From Adiantum capillus-veneris (Eukaryota > Streptophyta > Polypodiopsida > Polypodiales > Pteridaceae), in assembly GCA_014529385.2 (NCBI GenBank), contig CM043961.1, positions 18,518,478 through 18,582,477 of the forward strand: a stretch of DNA of 64,000 nucleotides. Reading direction: 5' to 3'. Below the pieces are notes generated by a model. That model worked only from the letters and a program-made list of their open reading frames with translations, searched no databases and was not told the DNA's origin. The translations under genes were made by a program, and so were the position numbers. Below are positions 1 through 11,095 of this stretch, piece by piece (within the stretch, counting starts at the first letter, position 1; each line of letters opens with the position of its first letter).

Positions 1-614
1 AGCCTACATCAACACTCTCTTGGCATGTGGATGCAAATCCAACCAAGAGCCAAGCTACAATGCATGCTCATCTTCTCTACCAAGCTAATTACTAAGCTAA
101 GCTATGCTAATATGAGTGATTATGTGAGGAGATGTACTTCTTTCTCGTAAGATACTTCTTTTTCCTCTCAATCTACTCTCATACCCTGCTAGCTCTCACC
201 ATCTTCGAAGGTGTGTGAGGTCTTGGGTCTGAGAACGGGGATAATTCAAGTTGTGTTTGATTAAGTGTTTTGCTTGGTGTATGAAGCTTCCATCTTCATT
301 GCACTAGCTAGTCTTGAAGGAACACAAAGAATTGTATTGTACAATGTCTCTCTTGATGGGAGAAACCATAATACAAAGCCTTTTGGAGGGGGGACCGGCT
401 CCATGCAAATCCGGTCCTCAACTGTTGTCAATAGCTTAATTTCTCTCTCTTTTGAAAGTATTGTCGATGCTATCTAACTAGGTGTTATGCTTTTTGTTGC
501 TCTCTCCACCCAAGCACTCTTGTAATTCTCATTAGGAATCAACTCTAATGAAATGCCCACTATGTTCATGCTAAATTCCGCTACACAAAAGATTTTAGGC
601 CATTAAATGTTACA
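1..614 (+). mobile_element. 3' part of an R-family LTR (copy C)
   Basis: This stretch aligns by eye, almost end to end, with the 3' parts of the LTRs at 19888-21238 and 22050-23455; shared landmarks are the ATGCATGCTCATCT block, the GAGATGTACxTCTTTCTCGTAAGA block and the final CATTAAATGTTACA. It ends in CA at 614, and copia integrase code begins at 615, so this is the right-hand LTR of an R-family gypsy element inserted in copia element U. The rest of that element lies left of the window. The short reading frame at 265-477 inside it is not a gene. Confidence 0.8.
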
Positions 615-1114
615 TGTCTCCAAATGTACTATGGGCACCCTCCATTCCGATTGAGGGGGGGAGTATATGCCTCATGAATTCAATGCATTTCTGGCTAGTC
701 GTGGGATAAAACACCAATGTACAGTGCCTTATACACCTCAGCAAAATGGTGTTGCTGACAGGAAAAACAGGTCACTTATGGAAATGGCACAATGTATGGT
801 CAAAAGTCAAGCTTTGCCACATTCTTTTTGGCTTGAGGCCATCATGTGTGCCACTTATGTACTAAACAGGTGTCCTTACTCTATATGAAGCATGGCATGA
901 TAGAAAGCCTTCTATTAAGCACATGCATGTTTCTGGTTGTTTCGCATATGCTTTGGTGCCACAAACACAATGCAAACAATTGGATGATAAGGCTATCAAA
1001 TGTATTTTTGTTGGTAATAGTGCTAAAAGCAAAGGTTACAGGTTGTATCATCCGCAAACAAAACGAATTATGGTTTCACGGGATGTAGTGTTTACGGAAG
1101 ATTCTATTTAGCCC
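615..1114 (+). pseudogene. Ty1/copia integrase fragment (element U)
   Basis: This is the middle and C-terminal part of a Ty1/copia integrase, which inserts retrotransposon cDNA into the chromosome. The SD-x-GGEYM motif of the DDE core sits at 646-669, with the x codon now TGA (probably from CGA). Then come FNAFLASRGIKHQ, the TPQQNGVADRKNR motif carrying the region of the third acidic residue, and LEAIMCATYVLNR. A frameshift near 890 moves the frame to 923-1111, which has the usual copia C-terminal run (HVSGCFAYA...KCIFVGNSAKSKGYRLY...SRDVVF). The 5' end is cut by the R-family LTR ending at 614; GAG and protease are outside the window. It is not functional. Confidence 0.9.
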
Positions 1115-2460
1115 TTGCTGCCATGTACTAGAGACAGTAATGTAAGCTCAAAGGACATTTATGACACTTTGTTGCCTCTTTTCAATGGTGGAAATACAAA
1201 TATAAGTTCCAATGAGGAAAATGTACAGCCTATGGGGGTTTCTGAAAATGTTACATATCAGCCTATTACTGATGCAGATGTACATGATGTACTTGATGAG
1301 GAAAGGGCTGAAAATGAGCAGGCTAGAGGTATGTCAAAATGGCTGGTGCACACTTTGCATGATAGTGAATTGGATGCATCTTTGTCTAGTTGTACTCGTT
1401 CAGGCTCTCGCCATGCATCTTATGCATCCGATTGTTATGTGTCTAGCTTACATGATGTTGAGGAGCCTCTGTCTTTTGATGAAGCACAGAATTCAAAAAA
1501 TTGGATGGCTACCATGCAATCAGAATATAATGCACTTATAGAAAATGACACATGGACTTTATGTGATTTGCCTCCTAGCAAAAAGGCCATTGGTACGAAG
1601 TGGGTTTACAAGTTGAAACGCAAGCCGGATGGTGAGATCGATCGCCATAAGGCTCGACTTGTTGCAAAGGGTTATGCACAACAAAAAGGCATAGATTATG
1701 AAGAGACTTTTTCTCCCACTTGTCGTAAGACTACTGTGCGTTTTCTATGTGCATTGGCAGCTCATTTTGGTTGGGATGTACATCAATTAGACATTGTGAC
1801 TGCTTTCCTGAATGGTGATATATTTGAGGAAGTTTATGTAGCGCAGCCTCGCGGTTTTGTCAAGAAAGGACAAGAGGACAAAGTGTACAAATGTAACACG
1901 GCTTTGTATGGGTTGAAGCAATCTCCTCGTGCTTGGTATGAGAAAGCTGACACTCATTTGGTCAAACAAGGCTTTCGTAACAACCCAACAGAAAGCACAT
2001 TGTATGTAAAGCATGAGGGTGATGTACTTCTCATTGTGGATCTTATGTAGATGATTTTCTGATCACTGGACCAAATGAGAGACATATTGCTTAATTTAAG
2101 GCTGATTTGAATCTACTTTTAAGATGAAAGATTTGGGGTTGTTGCATCATTATTTGGGCATACAGTTTAAGCAGTGTGATGGTGGTATTGCCTTGTGTTA
2201 GAAAAGTTACATAGAGACATTGCTATGTAAGTTTGGACTTGAGGATTGCAAACCTATTGCCACTCCCATGGAAACAGGTTTTAAGTTGAGTCTACATGAT
2301 GCTGGCTATCCTGCTGATGTCACTCTTTACCAAACTGCTGTTGGATGCCTCATTTATGTATGCAACACGAGGCCAGATATTCAGTTTGTAGTCTCACAGG
2401 TCAGCAGATTTATGCATAGCCCAGGGTCTAAGCATCAGTAGGCTGTCAAGAGGATTTTTC
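1115..2460 (+). pseudogene. Ty1/copia reverse transcriptase (element U)
   Basis: A copia RT continues the U polyprotein after an in-frame TAG at 1109-1111. Clear motifs are NWMATMQSEYNALIENDTW, GTKWVYKLKRKPDGEIDRHKARLVAKGYAQ, QLDIVTAFLNGD (first catalytic Asp), and ALYGLKQSPRAWYEK. A 1-nt shift near 2035 moves the frame just before the YVDD active-site box, which is still present at 2044-2055. Later pieces (2220-2441: LEDCKPIATPMETG, YQTAVGCLIYVCNTRPDIQFVVSQVSRFM) match the copia thumb/connection. At least three frame breaks make it inactive. It continues into the RNase H segment. Confidence 0.93.
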
Positions 2461-2897
2461 GCTACCTTAGTGGAACTTTACATCTTGGCTTGTTTTATCC
2501 CAAGGGGGGATCATTGCCGCCAGATTTACATGCTTTTTCGGACTCAGATTGGGATGGTTGTTTTGACACGCGAGTGTCCACAAGTGGTTTTGTTTCATGA
2601 TTGGCAGTTCATGTATATCATGGTTGAGCAAGAAACAACCTACTGTGGCCACTTCGAGTTCTGAGGTTGAGTACAGGGCAGTCTTCACAGCTACGGATGA
2701 GTGTGTATGGCTTAGACGCCTTATGGCTGATTTGGGTGTTGGACAGGACATTGCCAACACTATCAACACTGACAATTAGAGCACATTGGCAGTTGTAAGG
2801 AACCCATTTTTTCATGCTCGCACAAATCACATTGAGGTGCATTACCACTATGTCAGGGAGAGGCTCTCAGCAAGAGAGATCAGCTTGGCTTATGTAC
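2461..2897 (+). pseudogene. Ty1/copia RNase H, first part (element U)
   Basis: This is the copia RNase H that degrades the RNA of the RNA-DNA hybrid. Frames shift several times. The clearest block is 2615-2893, with SWLSKKQPTVATSSSEVEYRA, the DECVWLRRLMADLG helix, an in-frame TAG at 2777-2779 where Gln is usual, and ARTNHIEVHYHYVRERL. The code stops at SLAYV (about 2882-2896), exactly where the LTR of element Q begins (TGATGG at 2898). The missing end is at 11991-12077, on the far side of Q. Confidence 0.9.
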
Positions 2898-3399
2898 TGA
2901 TGGCCGGCTTTCAAAACCGTGACCATGAGAACCACACCCTAAGGAAGGAGAGGTTTGTTACCAAAAGGAAAAAAAAAATCCCTTACCATTCACCATACCC
3001 CCCCCCCCCCCCCCCAAGGTTAACCACTAGTGGGGCGCCGCCAATTTGGCCATACCCCTCCATTATTGGCAAAAGACAACCCCTCTCTCTCTTACTGCGC
3101 GGCTCCGCCAATATTCTCTCTCTCCTACTTTGCCGCTGCATCACCCGGCCCAGCAGGTGCATTGGTGCCTCTGTCACACCCTCCGGCGGGCCACCACAGA
3201 TATATCCCCTCTCTCTCTCTCTTTCAAAGATTCTCCCTCTCTCTCTGCTTGTCCACACTCCAGCCACGGCGGGCCGCTATAACCCCCCCCCCCCCTCTCA
3301 TCCACACTCTCTTCGGCCTTATACCCCCCCCGTTTTCTTCCCCCCCCCCCCCAACCCTGGCGGACCACTGGCCTAACACCCTCCCCTATCTTCACCTAG

Positions 3400-3408
3400 C
3401 TCTCTCTC

Positions 3409-3468
<60 letters not shown>
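3400..3468. repeat. CT microsatellite in Q 5' LTR
   Basis: A run of CT dinucleotides, slightly interrupted at its start. The copy in the 3' LTR (about 10653-10741) is longer, so the two LTRs have diverged in repeat number. Confidence 0.95.
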
Positions 3469-4002
3469 GAGCGGCCCCGCGGGCCTTAGGGCAAGCTCTC
3501 TCTCTCCCTCCCTCTATCTCTCTCACCCTCTCTTCCTCTATCCTCTAAACCCCCACCTTATCCTCTTCCCCCCCCCCCTCACAACCCCCTATCCCCCTCT
3601 CTCTCCCTCTTTTTCCCTTAGGTGGGAACCGTCGCAAGGGGAATCTATCTCTCTCTCTCTCTTACTATCTTCCCCCCCCCCCCCCAATTTCCGCCTGCTA
3701 CGTCCGAATTACCTACGCCCACACTCGCATCTCGGACCTAGCCCTCGTGCTAGCGCGCTTGAATCCCCACACACAACCCTATCACCTCCCCTCTCACCAC
3801 CTCACTCTCCCCATCCTCTCGCCCTCGCACTCGCGTGCACAGCAGGCCACCCAGCACCCGGCCACCCTCCCGCTCACGCTTCTCTCTCACACAGCCTGTG
3901 CAGCGCAGTTCCCAGCACTGCTCACACACACACACGCCCTAACACACACACAGACACCCCCTCATTCACCATCTCCCCCCCCCGTCTCTACGTTACCAGG
4001 TC

Positions 4003-4005
<3 letters not shown>

Positions 4006-4052
<47 letters not shown>
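4006..4052. repeat. TA microsatellite in Q 5' LTR
   Basis: About 23 TA units. The matching site in the 3' LTR (about 11289-11307) has only about nine, so this repeat expanded or contracted after insertion. Confidence 0.95.
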
Positions 4053-4056
<4 letters not shown>

Positions 4057-4658
4057 CCCACACACACCCCATTCCCACGTATACATACATACACACACAT
4101 ATACACATACAAATACACACACACACACACACTTACGCCTACCCACTCATACATATACACGCGCCTGTCCACATGCACCCACACATACACATGACATGCA
4201 TATACGCACCACACATAAAATACAAAAAACCGAAGGAATTCTACGCCATCGACATCGACAAAGAAGAAGACGGCCCAAAGCACGCACCGCCGACAACAAA
4301 AAGAAGAAATGCGCCGAAGGCATGTCCCGGTCGAGACCCTGAAAAGACATACGCGCTACACCAACGCACCGGCAACACATCATTCGCCAGCATCACGCAA
4401 CAACGACACCATTTTCAGTAATTTGTAGGTTATCATCATCAATTTTTCAGTTTTCACCCAAGCCTTGTAAATTCCCAATTTGTAAATTCCCTCTCTCTAG
4501 GTGATGGTCACAAAGGCCCACCTAGAGGTTTTCATTTTTTTTAATAACTCCCAAGACAAAGCAAGGGTCAACCACACCTGGCCCACCGCCTTGCTTTGTC
4601 TCTCCGATTAGCTTACCCTAATCAAACCGGGATTACCCTAATCCAAACAGCCAACACC

Positions 4659-4666
4659 TATAAAAG
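4659..4666 (+). promoter_or_regulatory. TATA box in Q 5' LTR
   Basis: TATAAAAG, preceded by CCAACACC and followed by GGCACTAAGAGGTCACTATC; the same block is conserved in the 3' LTR. It is the most likely Pol II core promoter of Q, with transcription starting some 25-35 bases downstream. Confidence 0.6.
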
Positions 4667-5038
4667 GGCACTAAGAGGTCACTATCGGGAGGGGGGGCAG
4701 TTCATGAGAGGTCAGCACTTGGGAGAGTTTTAGTGGGAAGAATTGACACTATTGGCATCACGAGGAGGGGGCTTGTGGGATGGTTTTCTTTGGGAATTGC
4801 ACCATGTGAAGGGAGCCACGTCCACCTCTCGACTCCAATGTTGGATGCACACAGACATACACGTTCTTGGTAGTGAGTTTCACAATCATCGAGTCATCTT
4901 TAGATAACGCACCAAGTAGATTCACCATCTCTTCTCCCTACCTCTCTATCACCACAGTGTGCCGCCTCGTTGGAAGGAAGGTCATTGTAAATACTGCAGA
5001 AATAATTCTCCCTCACACCCCCGAGGGTTTTCATCATT

Positions 5039-5233
<195 letters not shown>

Positions 5234-5390
5234 AAGTTTGCGGTGTTCACATCATCGTGGTCTGCGTCCTAGGCGCTCAAAGCTAGGTGGTGCCCCCTGT
5301 TCACTTTACCCTTACAGGCTCAAGGCGTGCCATCGGCCCCCGACGTTTTAGAGGCCGTCGGGGTTAGGGTATCTCTTTGATCCCGTTATT

Positions 5391-5407
5391 TGGTGCCCCC
5401 ACTGAGG
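5391..5407 (+). promoter_or_regulatory. Possible primer-binding site of Q
   Basis: The string TGGTGCCCCCACTGAGG, about 70 bases before the gag remnant, resembles the TGGCGCCC-type sites often seen at this place in plant gypsy elements. If it is the real PBS, the 5' LTR runs to about 5389 and the 3' LTR lost its last ~630 bases. Otherwise the PBS is near 4752 (TTGGCATCACGAGG). The sequence does not decide. Confidence 0.35.
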
Positions 5408-5463
5408 AGGGCTTCTAAGAAACCTTCAGTTTACAATGCTGAAAGTGACGCACGTCATCAACC

Positions 5464-5703
5464 ATGGACGAATGGCTGAAGGAATTTTCTAACTAGAGGA
5501 CAGAAGAGGAGGAGACTAAGGAGGCACTGGCCGCCTTCATTAAAGTACTATTGCCAGGCTGCAGTGTCATCAGTATTCAAGAGGTAAATTCTCTATCTCG
5601 TGTTGCTCATTCTAGCCACAAGTTGAGAGCATCAGGTGGGAGGTCTATGAAGTGCCATCGCTATTGTCAACCAAGACACACTGTCAATGAGTGCCAGCAA
5701 TGA
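5464..5703 (+). pseudogene. Gag remnant of Q with degenerate zinc knuckle
   Basis: A short frame from ATG 5464 with an in-frame TAG after ten codons. The end holds a Cys/His cluster (KCHRYCQPRHTVNEC) placed like a gag zinc knuckle, but with CX3CX3HX4C spacing. The capsid domain is missing, so most of gag has been deleted. It overlaps the next frame around 5687. Confidence 0.6.
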
Positions 5704-6420
5704 AGGCAGCGAAGGGGCTGAAATTGTCTACATCAACATTCATCGCGAAGAAGTCATTCACATCAAAGAAGGAAAGAAAACGGTGAGGCCTCTCTTCCTT
5801 AAAGAAAATACAATCAAAGTTATAACCTTTACTCGAAAATGGCCTAAATGGGCTGCTCGAGCCAAAGGTAAGGAAAAGATAACCCAGTCTGGAAACACAT
5901 GACCTGGAAGGGAGAAGCATCTGGCCAAGCAAGTGCTTCAAGCTCAGAGAGCCGGGTTGTACCCAGCTTTCCAAAGAGGAAGTCATCCGAAGCTAAGCGG
6001 CGAAAGGTCGCCTACCAATTTTCACGACGCATGCGAGTACTACTAGTCCAGTTGGACAATCCTGAAGAAGAAGTGGTAAGAAGATTCCCATGTCCTAAGG
6101 AAGAGTTTTTTGGCTACTGCTCTCGCTGTTTTGGAAGATGGGTAGAGAGTCTTCCTCCTCTCCCCTGTACAACTTATCCTGAAGAAGCTCTCCACCACGG
6201 TGAAACCCAGTGGGTTGGAGACGAGTTGCAGCTGAATGGAGTGGAATTCATGCAACACGCCGACTACGGAAATTATCTGCAATTGCTACCAGCCAAGAGG
6301 CTGAGAGTGGTCAGACGCGTCGCCATCACCCCGTACTTGTTGAACGACGAAGGAAAGGTAGAGCCCATGAAAGGCATTCAATACAGAAGTGGAGGCAGAC
6401 ATCTTTGTCATGCCACATAA
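5687..6420 (+). pseudogene. Gag-protease linker region of Q
   Basis: Two overlapping frames (5687-5902, 5899-6420) separated by a shift. They carry charged linker sequence (KEGKKTVRPLFLKEN, PKRKSSEAKRRKV) and a stretch FFGYCSRCFGRWVESLPPLPC. I recognise no catalytic D-S/T-G here, so the front of the protease is lost or altered. It lies just before the protease tail at 6389, whose frame differs. Confidence 0.5.
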
Positions 6421-6898
6421 AGGGGAGGGCTACCCCATTATTCTTGGGAGGCCTTGGCTTATGGATATGGAAGCTAAACAAGACTGGAGCACCAAAATGA
6501 TTCAGATGAAGGACGCTAAAGGGAAGTCCGTATTCTACGACATGAGGACTAGGAAGCAACGCAACATGATCTTGGAGGCTTCAGAAGATGAGTCCACCAG
6601 TGACTATTCGTCTATCTTAGGAGAAGAGACAACCACCACCGGTGGAAGCGATAGTAGCATCGAAGTGATGGGGGTCATTCTTAAAGACCCGAAAAGATTG
6701 ACACAATTTAAAACACCCCCGACAAACCAAGAGGAACCATCAGGTATGCAGTCATTAGAGGATGCAGGCAAGTTACAGAAAATGTTCTCAAATGAGTTAA
6801 CCGATGAAGAAAGGAAGGAATATGTCTCCATGCTAGGTAACTTCACTACTTTGTTCATTGATGGCTATGATAAGATCACAAGAATTACAGTAGTGTAA
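6389..6898 (+). pseudogene. Q protease C-terminus and RT lead-in
   Basis: It opens with the conserved end of a gypsy aspartic protease, YPIILGRPWLMDMEAKQDW (about 6431-6487), then acidic linker, and ends in the region before RT (LTDEERKEYVSMLGNFTTLFIDGYDKI). The same order and wording occur in element Z (ILGRPWLRAVGAVQDW, then MEKDIYLHMLASFPDLF), so Q and Z are related Tat-like elements. A TAA near 6898 and a shift separate it from RT. Confidence 0.8.
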
Positions 6899-7816
6899 CA
6901 CCACATAAAACTTAAGGAAGGCAGTAAACCCATAGTGCAGAAGCTCAGAAGACTTGGAGTGATCCAACAAGAGGCACTACTTAAAGAAGTGAGAAGTTTG
7001 CTACAAACAGGTTTCATCGACCCTGTCAAAGACTCAGAATGGGTCTCCCCAGTAGTAGTCACACCAAAAAAAAATGGTAAGTGGAGAGTCTGTGTGGACT
7101 ATAAACCTCTCAATGCATCCACGAAGAGGGATCACTTTCCCCTCCCATTCCAGGATGAAATTCTCAATGAAGTGGCGGGTCACGAACAATACATAGTGTG
7201 TGATGGCTACTCAGGATACTTCCAGACTAGCATTGCGGAAGAAGATCAAAAGAAGAAAACCTTCATCACACCTTGGGGATTCTTTGCTTACAGGGTGATG
7301 CCTTTTGGCCTCACTAACGCCCTGGTCACATTTCAGCGCTATATGACCTTTGTTTTCCAACCCTACTTTGAAACATCAATACGGGTTTTCATAAATGATT
7401 TTTGCATCTATAGTTCACGAGCCCTTCATTTAAGCAAAGTCTATGATGGCTTAACCAGGCTGCAAACCTTGGGTGGCCAGCTCAACGTCGATAAGTGTCA
7501 CATTGGTGAAAGCACAGTCACTCTCCTTGGCCATGTAATTTCAGCAAAAGTGATTGAGGCTGACCCTAGCAAGATTCAAGCCCTGGTATCTTTGTCGTCA
7601 CCCACCACCGCTAAGCAGTTGGTTTCTTTCCTTTAGAAGGTAAGATACTTAAGCAGGTTCATTCACTTGCTATCTCAAGTGGTCCTCCCCCTACGACAAA
7701 TCACCTAGAGGGATGTCTTCTCATGGAGTGAAGAAAATGAGCAGCAATTTACTAAGGTAAAGCAAATCCTAGCTAAGCTTCCCACCATTTCACCCCCTAA
7801 GTGGGACGAGCCATTT
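6899..7816 (+). pseudogene. Ty3/gypsy reverse transcriptase of Q
   Basis: RT motifs in order: GFIDPVKDSEWVSPVVVTPKKNGKWRVCVDYKPLN, CDGYSGYFQ, TFITPWGFFAYRVMPFGLTNA, then RVFINDFCIYSS where FMDDF is expected. The first Asp of the YxDD-type box is Asn here, so polymerase activity would be lost even if the frame were open. LLGHVIS follows. The open frame ends with TAG at 7634-7636, and the same code continues in frame (KVRYLSRFIHLLSQ), with another TAG near 7705. Confidence 0.93.
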
Positions 7817-7819
7817 TAT

Positions 7820-8755
7820 GTGAACCCTAGTGTAGGAAGTGATACACTCGGAGCCGTGCTAATGCAAAAGGACCCCCAAACTTCTTTCATGTGTCCTATT
7901 TACTTCTCTAGTCGTGTCATGACCCCGTCGGAAAAAGGATTTACCGAAGTAGAACACATGGTTCTGGCACTAATGTTTGCTACCACAAAGTTCCGCTCCT
8001 ATCTCCTGCCTAGACCCTTTGTAATCCTGACAATGGAAGAGGTTTTACCATATCTAATGCGACACATGGATGTCTCATCTAGGATCTCTAAGTGGCTAAT
8101 TAGATTACAAGAGTTTGACTACACCATGCAAGTAGAAAACTCCACCAGGGCTAGTTTAGCGGGAATTCTCACTCATCGCCACTATGAGAAGAAGCTGAAG
8201 GTCAACACGGAAGCAAAGGAAGAAACACCAATGGTAGAGAGTCCTAGGCTAGAAAGATCTCACTCTCTTTTCTTTGACGGAGCATACAAGAGAACAATGG
8301 ACCAGTCTGTATTCTCCATCGGGCAGTTGTTACACTCCCACTCCAACAATGAAGCAGAATATGCAGCCCTAATTCTTGGGTTGGAACAATGTATTTCACA
8401 AGGAATTCAGTGCCTAAATGTGTTTGGTGATGCTTTGCTTTTGATAAGACAGATAAATGGCACTTGGGTTTGTAAAAATCAGGTTTTACTTGGTCAACTA
8501 CACCAAGTTAAGGATCTTCTAAGAAAATTTGAAGCAGTGAAACTATTTCATGTCCCTAGAGCAGAAAATCAGGAGGCAGATGCTCTAGCCAAAGAAAGAA
8601 TACAAGACGTTCCCATAGGAGCAATCAAACTGAAGCTACCCCTCTTTCAAGGTAGTGATGCTATGCCTGATATCGTCAGCTTTCTAGATACAGGAGAATG
8701 TCCAGACGGGTACACCAAAGGCCAGAAGCAGTGGCTGGTAAGGAAGATGCTCTAG
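7820..8755 (+). pseudogene. RNase H plus archaeal-type RNase H of Q
   Basis: The first half is the usual gypsy RNase H (DTLGAVLMQKDPQ, FSSRVMTPSEKGFTEVEHMVLALMFATTKFR, ISKWLIRLQEFDYTMQVEN). The second half (about 8262-8600) is a separate RNase H: LFFDGAYKR, SNNEAEYAALILGLEQC, LNVFGDALLLIRQINGTW, HVPRAENQEADALAKE, with the D-E-D residues in place. Two RNase H domains in tandem mark Tat-group elements. The frame stops at TAG 8753-8755 only because a 167-bp tandem duplication shifts it. Confidence 0.9.
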
Positions 8756-8913
8756 CCAAAGAAAGAATACAAGAAGTTCCCATAGGAGCAATCAAACTGA
8801 AGCTACCCCTCTTTCAAGGTAGTGATGCTATGCCTGATATCGTCAGCTTTCTAGATACAGGAAAATGTCCAGACGTGTACACCAAAGGCCAGAAGCAGTG
8901 GTTGGTAAGGAAG
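8580..8913 (+). repeat. 167-bp frame-breaking tandem duplication in Q pol
   Basis: Copy 1 is 8580-8746, copy 2 is 8747-8913. Both run from ATGCTCTAGCCAAAG to GTAAGGAAG with only a few differences. 167 is not a multiple of three, so the duplication moves the downstream integrase into another frame. Confidence 0.95.
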
Positions 8914-9585
8914 GCTACTAGATACCGCCTTGTAAACGACCACTTGTATTGTAAGGGCAAGGATCAGATTCTCAGGCGGGTGCCAACCTCCAGTGAGATC
9001 ACAGAGGTAATTTCAAGTTGCCATGATGACGTCTGTGACGGTCATTTTGCTCTAGATATCACCAATAGGAAGATTCTACAAGCAGGATACTCTTGGCCTA
9101 GCTTGAACAGGAATGTACACCATTGGTGTAAAACATGCAAGGCTTTTCAAGTGGCCAGTGATCGCACATTAACCTACAAGCCACAAACTCCTATCATCTC
9201 ATATGGTCCGTTTGAGAAATGGGGAATAGATGCAATCGGTCCTTCACCAAGGGCCCAATCAGGTAAATTGTACATCATACTGGGTGTAGACTACATGACC
9301 CGATGGGCAGAAGCAACAGCCACCACCCGCATTATAGCCCAAGAGGTAGCAAAGTTCATTTTTGAGCATATCTGTTGCCGTTTTGGCACTCCTCTAGAGA
9401 TAATATCAGATAGGGGGCCAGGTTTCAGAGGTGATCTGGTGGGAGCTGATGAAGAAGTTAGGCATCACACGCCGACATTCCACACCATACTATTCACAGT
9501 GCAATGGTCTGGTAGAGAAGGTAAATGGAATGATCTGCAAAATCATCACAAAGCAGGTGAACAATCACACAGGAGACTAGGATAA
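8756..9585 (+). pseudogene. Ty3/gypsy integrase of Q, N-terminal and core
   Basis: After the duplication the frame (8698-9585) gives the HHCC zinc domain (CDGHFALDITNRKILQAGYSWPSL, HHWCKTCKAFQ), with the second Cys pair altered to CKTC. Then comes the DDE core: FEKWGIDAIGPSP, DYMTRWAEATAT, FGTPLEIISDRGPGF. After that the frame drifts (GDLVGADEEVRHHTPTFHTILFTV) and the region of the catalytic Glu is not readable in frame. The product joins cDNA to the chromosome; this copy is dead. Confidence 0.9.
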
Positions 9586-10159
9586 ACATCTCATGGCAAC
9601 TCTTTGGGCCTATCGAACGACGTTCCGAACATCACTAGGTTTCACCCCTTTCCATCTAGTTTATGGGAAGGAGGAAATTCTACCCATTGAGGTACAGATA
9701 GCCAGCTTACGAGTCTTGGCTAGCCAGATACAGTGCCCAATTATAAATCTCTGAAACCATATCCTGGATCTGGAGAGGCTCCAACTAGATAGGGAAGAAG
9801 TAATCAACCACTATGCAGCGCAGGCAGAACGACGCCGGCTCACTTTCAATCAAGGGCTTAAAGAGAAGGGCCTGGAAAAAGGTATGTTAGTGCTGAGATA
9901 GGACAACAGATTTGACACCTAAAAGGACAAGAAATTTCAACCCAGATGGGAAGCACCATTTATTGTTAAGAAACGCTATGACAATGGCAGCTATAAGCTG
10001 ATGGAAGCAGATGGGAGAATTCACAAGACTAGGGTCAATGGATGGAGGCTGAAAAGGTATTTTCTTAGGTTTGATCCAGAATTCATGCTAGACATTCCAG
10101 AAGAGGGAGAACCCTCTAACTCCACAACTAAAGATGCAGAGTCAGGGCTAGAAGCATGA
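9586..10159 (+). pseudogene. Integrase C-terminal domain of Q
   Basis: Translation with stops gives LWAYRTTFRTSLGFTPFHL, VYGKEEILPIEV, then a coiled segment, FQPRWEAPFIVKK, DNGSYKLMEADGR and IHKTRVNGWRLK. This is the gypsy GPY/F-type C-terminal domain and has a direct counterpart in Z (50760-51290). There are TGA, TAG and TAA interruptions, and it ends at TGA 10157-10159, 27 bases before the 3' LTR. No chromodomain follows. Confidence 0.85.
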
Positions 10160-10651
10160 ATGCCTCTAGCCAGATGGGAGGGCTAATGATGGCTGACTTT
10201 CGAAACCGTGACCGTGAGAACCACACCCTAAGGAAGCAAAAGGTTTGTTACCAAAAGAAAAAAAAAAAGAAGCCCTTACCATTCACCATACCCCCCCCAA
10301 GGTTAACCACTAGTGGGGTGCCGCCAATTTGGCCACACCCCTCCATTATCGCCAAAAGACAACCCCTCTCTCTCTTACTGCCCGGCTCCGCCAATATTCT
10401 CTCTCTCTCCGCCATTATCACACGTCTCGGCAGGTGCATTGGTGCCTCTATCACACCCTCCGATGGGCCGCCACAAATATTATCCCCTCTCTCTCTCTCT
10501 CTCTCTCTCTTTCAAAGATTCTCCCTCTCTCTCTACTTGTCCACACTCCAGCCACGGCGGGCCGCTATAACCCCCCCCCCCCCCCCCCCCCCCAACCCTG
10601 GAGGACCACTGGCCTAACACCCCCCCCCCCTCCCCCCCCCTATCTTCACCT

Positions 10652-10652
<1 letters not shown>

Positions 10653-10741
<89 letters not shown>
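10653..10741. repeat. CT microsatellite in Q 3' LTR
   Basis: About 44 uninterrupted CT units, longer than the copy in the 5' LTR. Confidence 0.97.
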
Positions 10742-10743
<2 letters not shown>

Positions 10744-11057
10744 AGCAACCCCGAGGGACTTAGGGCAAGCTCTCTCTCTCTCCCTCCCTCTATCTCTCTC
10801 ACCCTCTCTTCCTCTATCCTCTAAACCCCCAACTTATCCTCTCCCCCCCCCCTCACAACCCCCTATCCCCCTCTCTCTCCCTCTTTTTCCCTTAGGTGGG
10901 AACCGCCGCAAGGGGAATCTATCGCTCTCTCTCTCTCTTACTATCTCCCCCCCTCTCTCTCATTGACTAACCCCCCCCCCCAATTTCCGCCTGCTGCCGA
11001 ATTACCTGTGCCCACACTCGCATCCCAGACCCAGCCCTCACGCTCGCGCGCTTGAAG

Positions 11058-11095
<38 letters not shown>
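11058..11095. repeat. 38-base poly-C tract
   Basis: An uninterrupted run of C inside the Q 3' LTR, replacing the shorter mixed C tracts of the 5' LTR. The poly-proline and poly-glycine frames here come from it. Exact length is prone to sequencing error. Confidence 0.95.

Larger units (their letters stand above)
2898..4748 (+). mobile_element. 5' LTR of Q (very CT-, C- and TA-rich)
   Basis: It starts TGATGGCCGGC and matches 10187-11982 through to AATTGACA (4741-4748); the match runs about 10 bases further (to 4757), so the end is uncertain. It holds unusual simple repeats: C-tracts near 3000-3015 and 3285-3350, a CT microsatellite (about 3400-3468), a TA microsatellite (4006-4052), then CA-rich sequence, followed by unique sequence with a TATA box. 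Long proline/serine- or histidine-rich reading frames across it come from these repeats and are not genes. Confidence 0.8.

Noticed and set aside
2786..3548. Long Pro/Ser/Leu-rich reading frames (up to 196 codons) in the Q 5' LTR
   Set aside because: They are created by CT and C tracts, overlap the end of copia RNase H or lie inside an LTR, and are not kept in the 3' LTR copy.
3747..4421. 224-codon His/Thr/Ile-Tyr-rich frame
   Set aside because: It translates CA, TA and C repeats of the LTR; the copy in the other LTR has a different frame and length.
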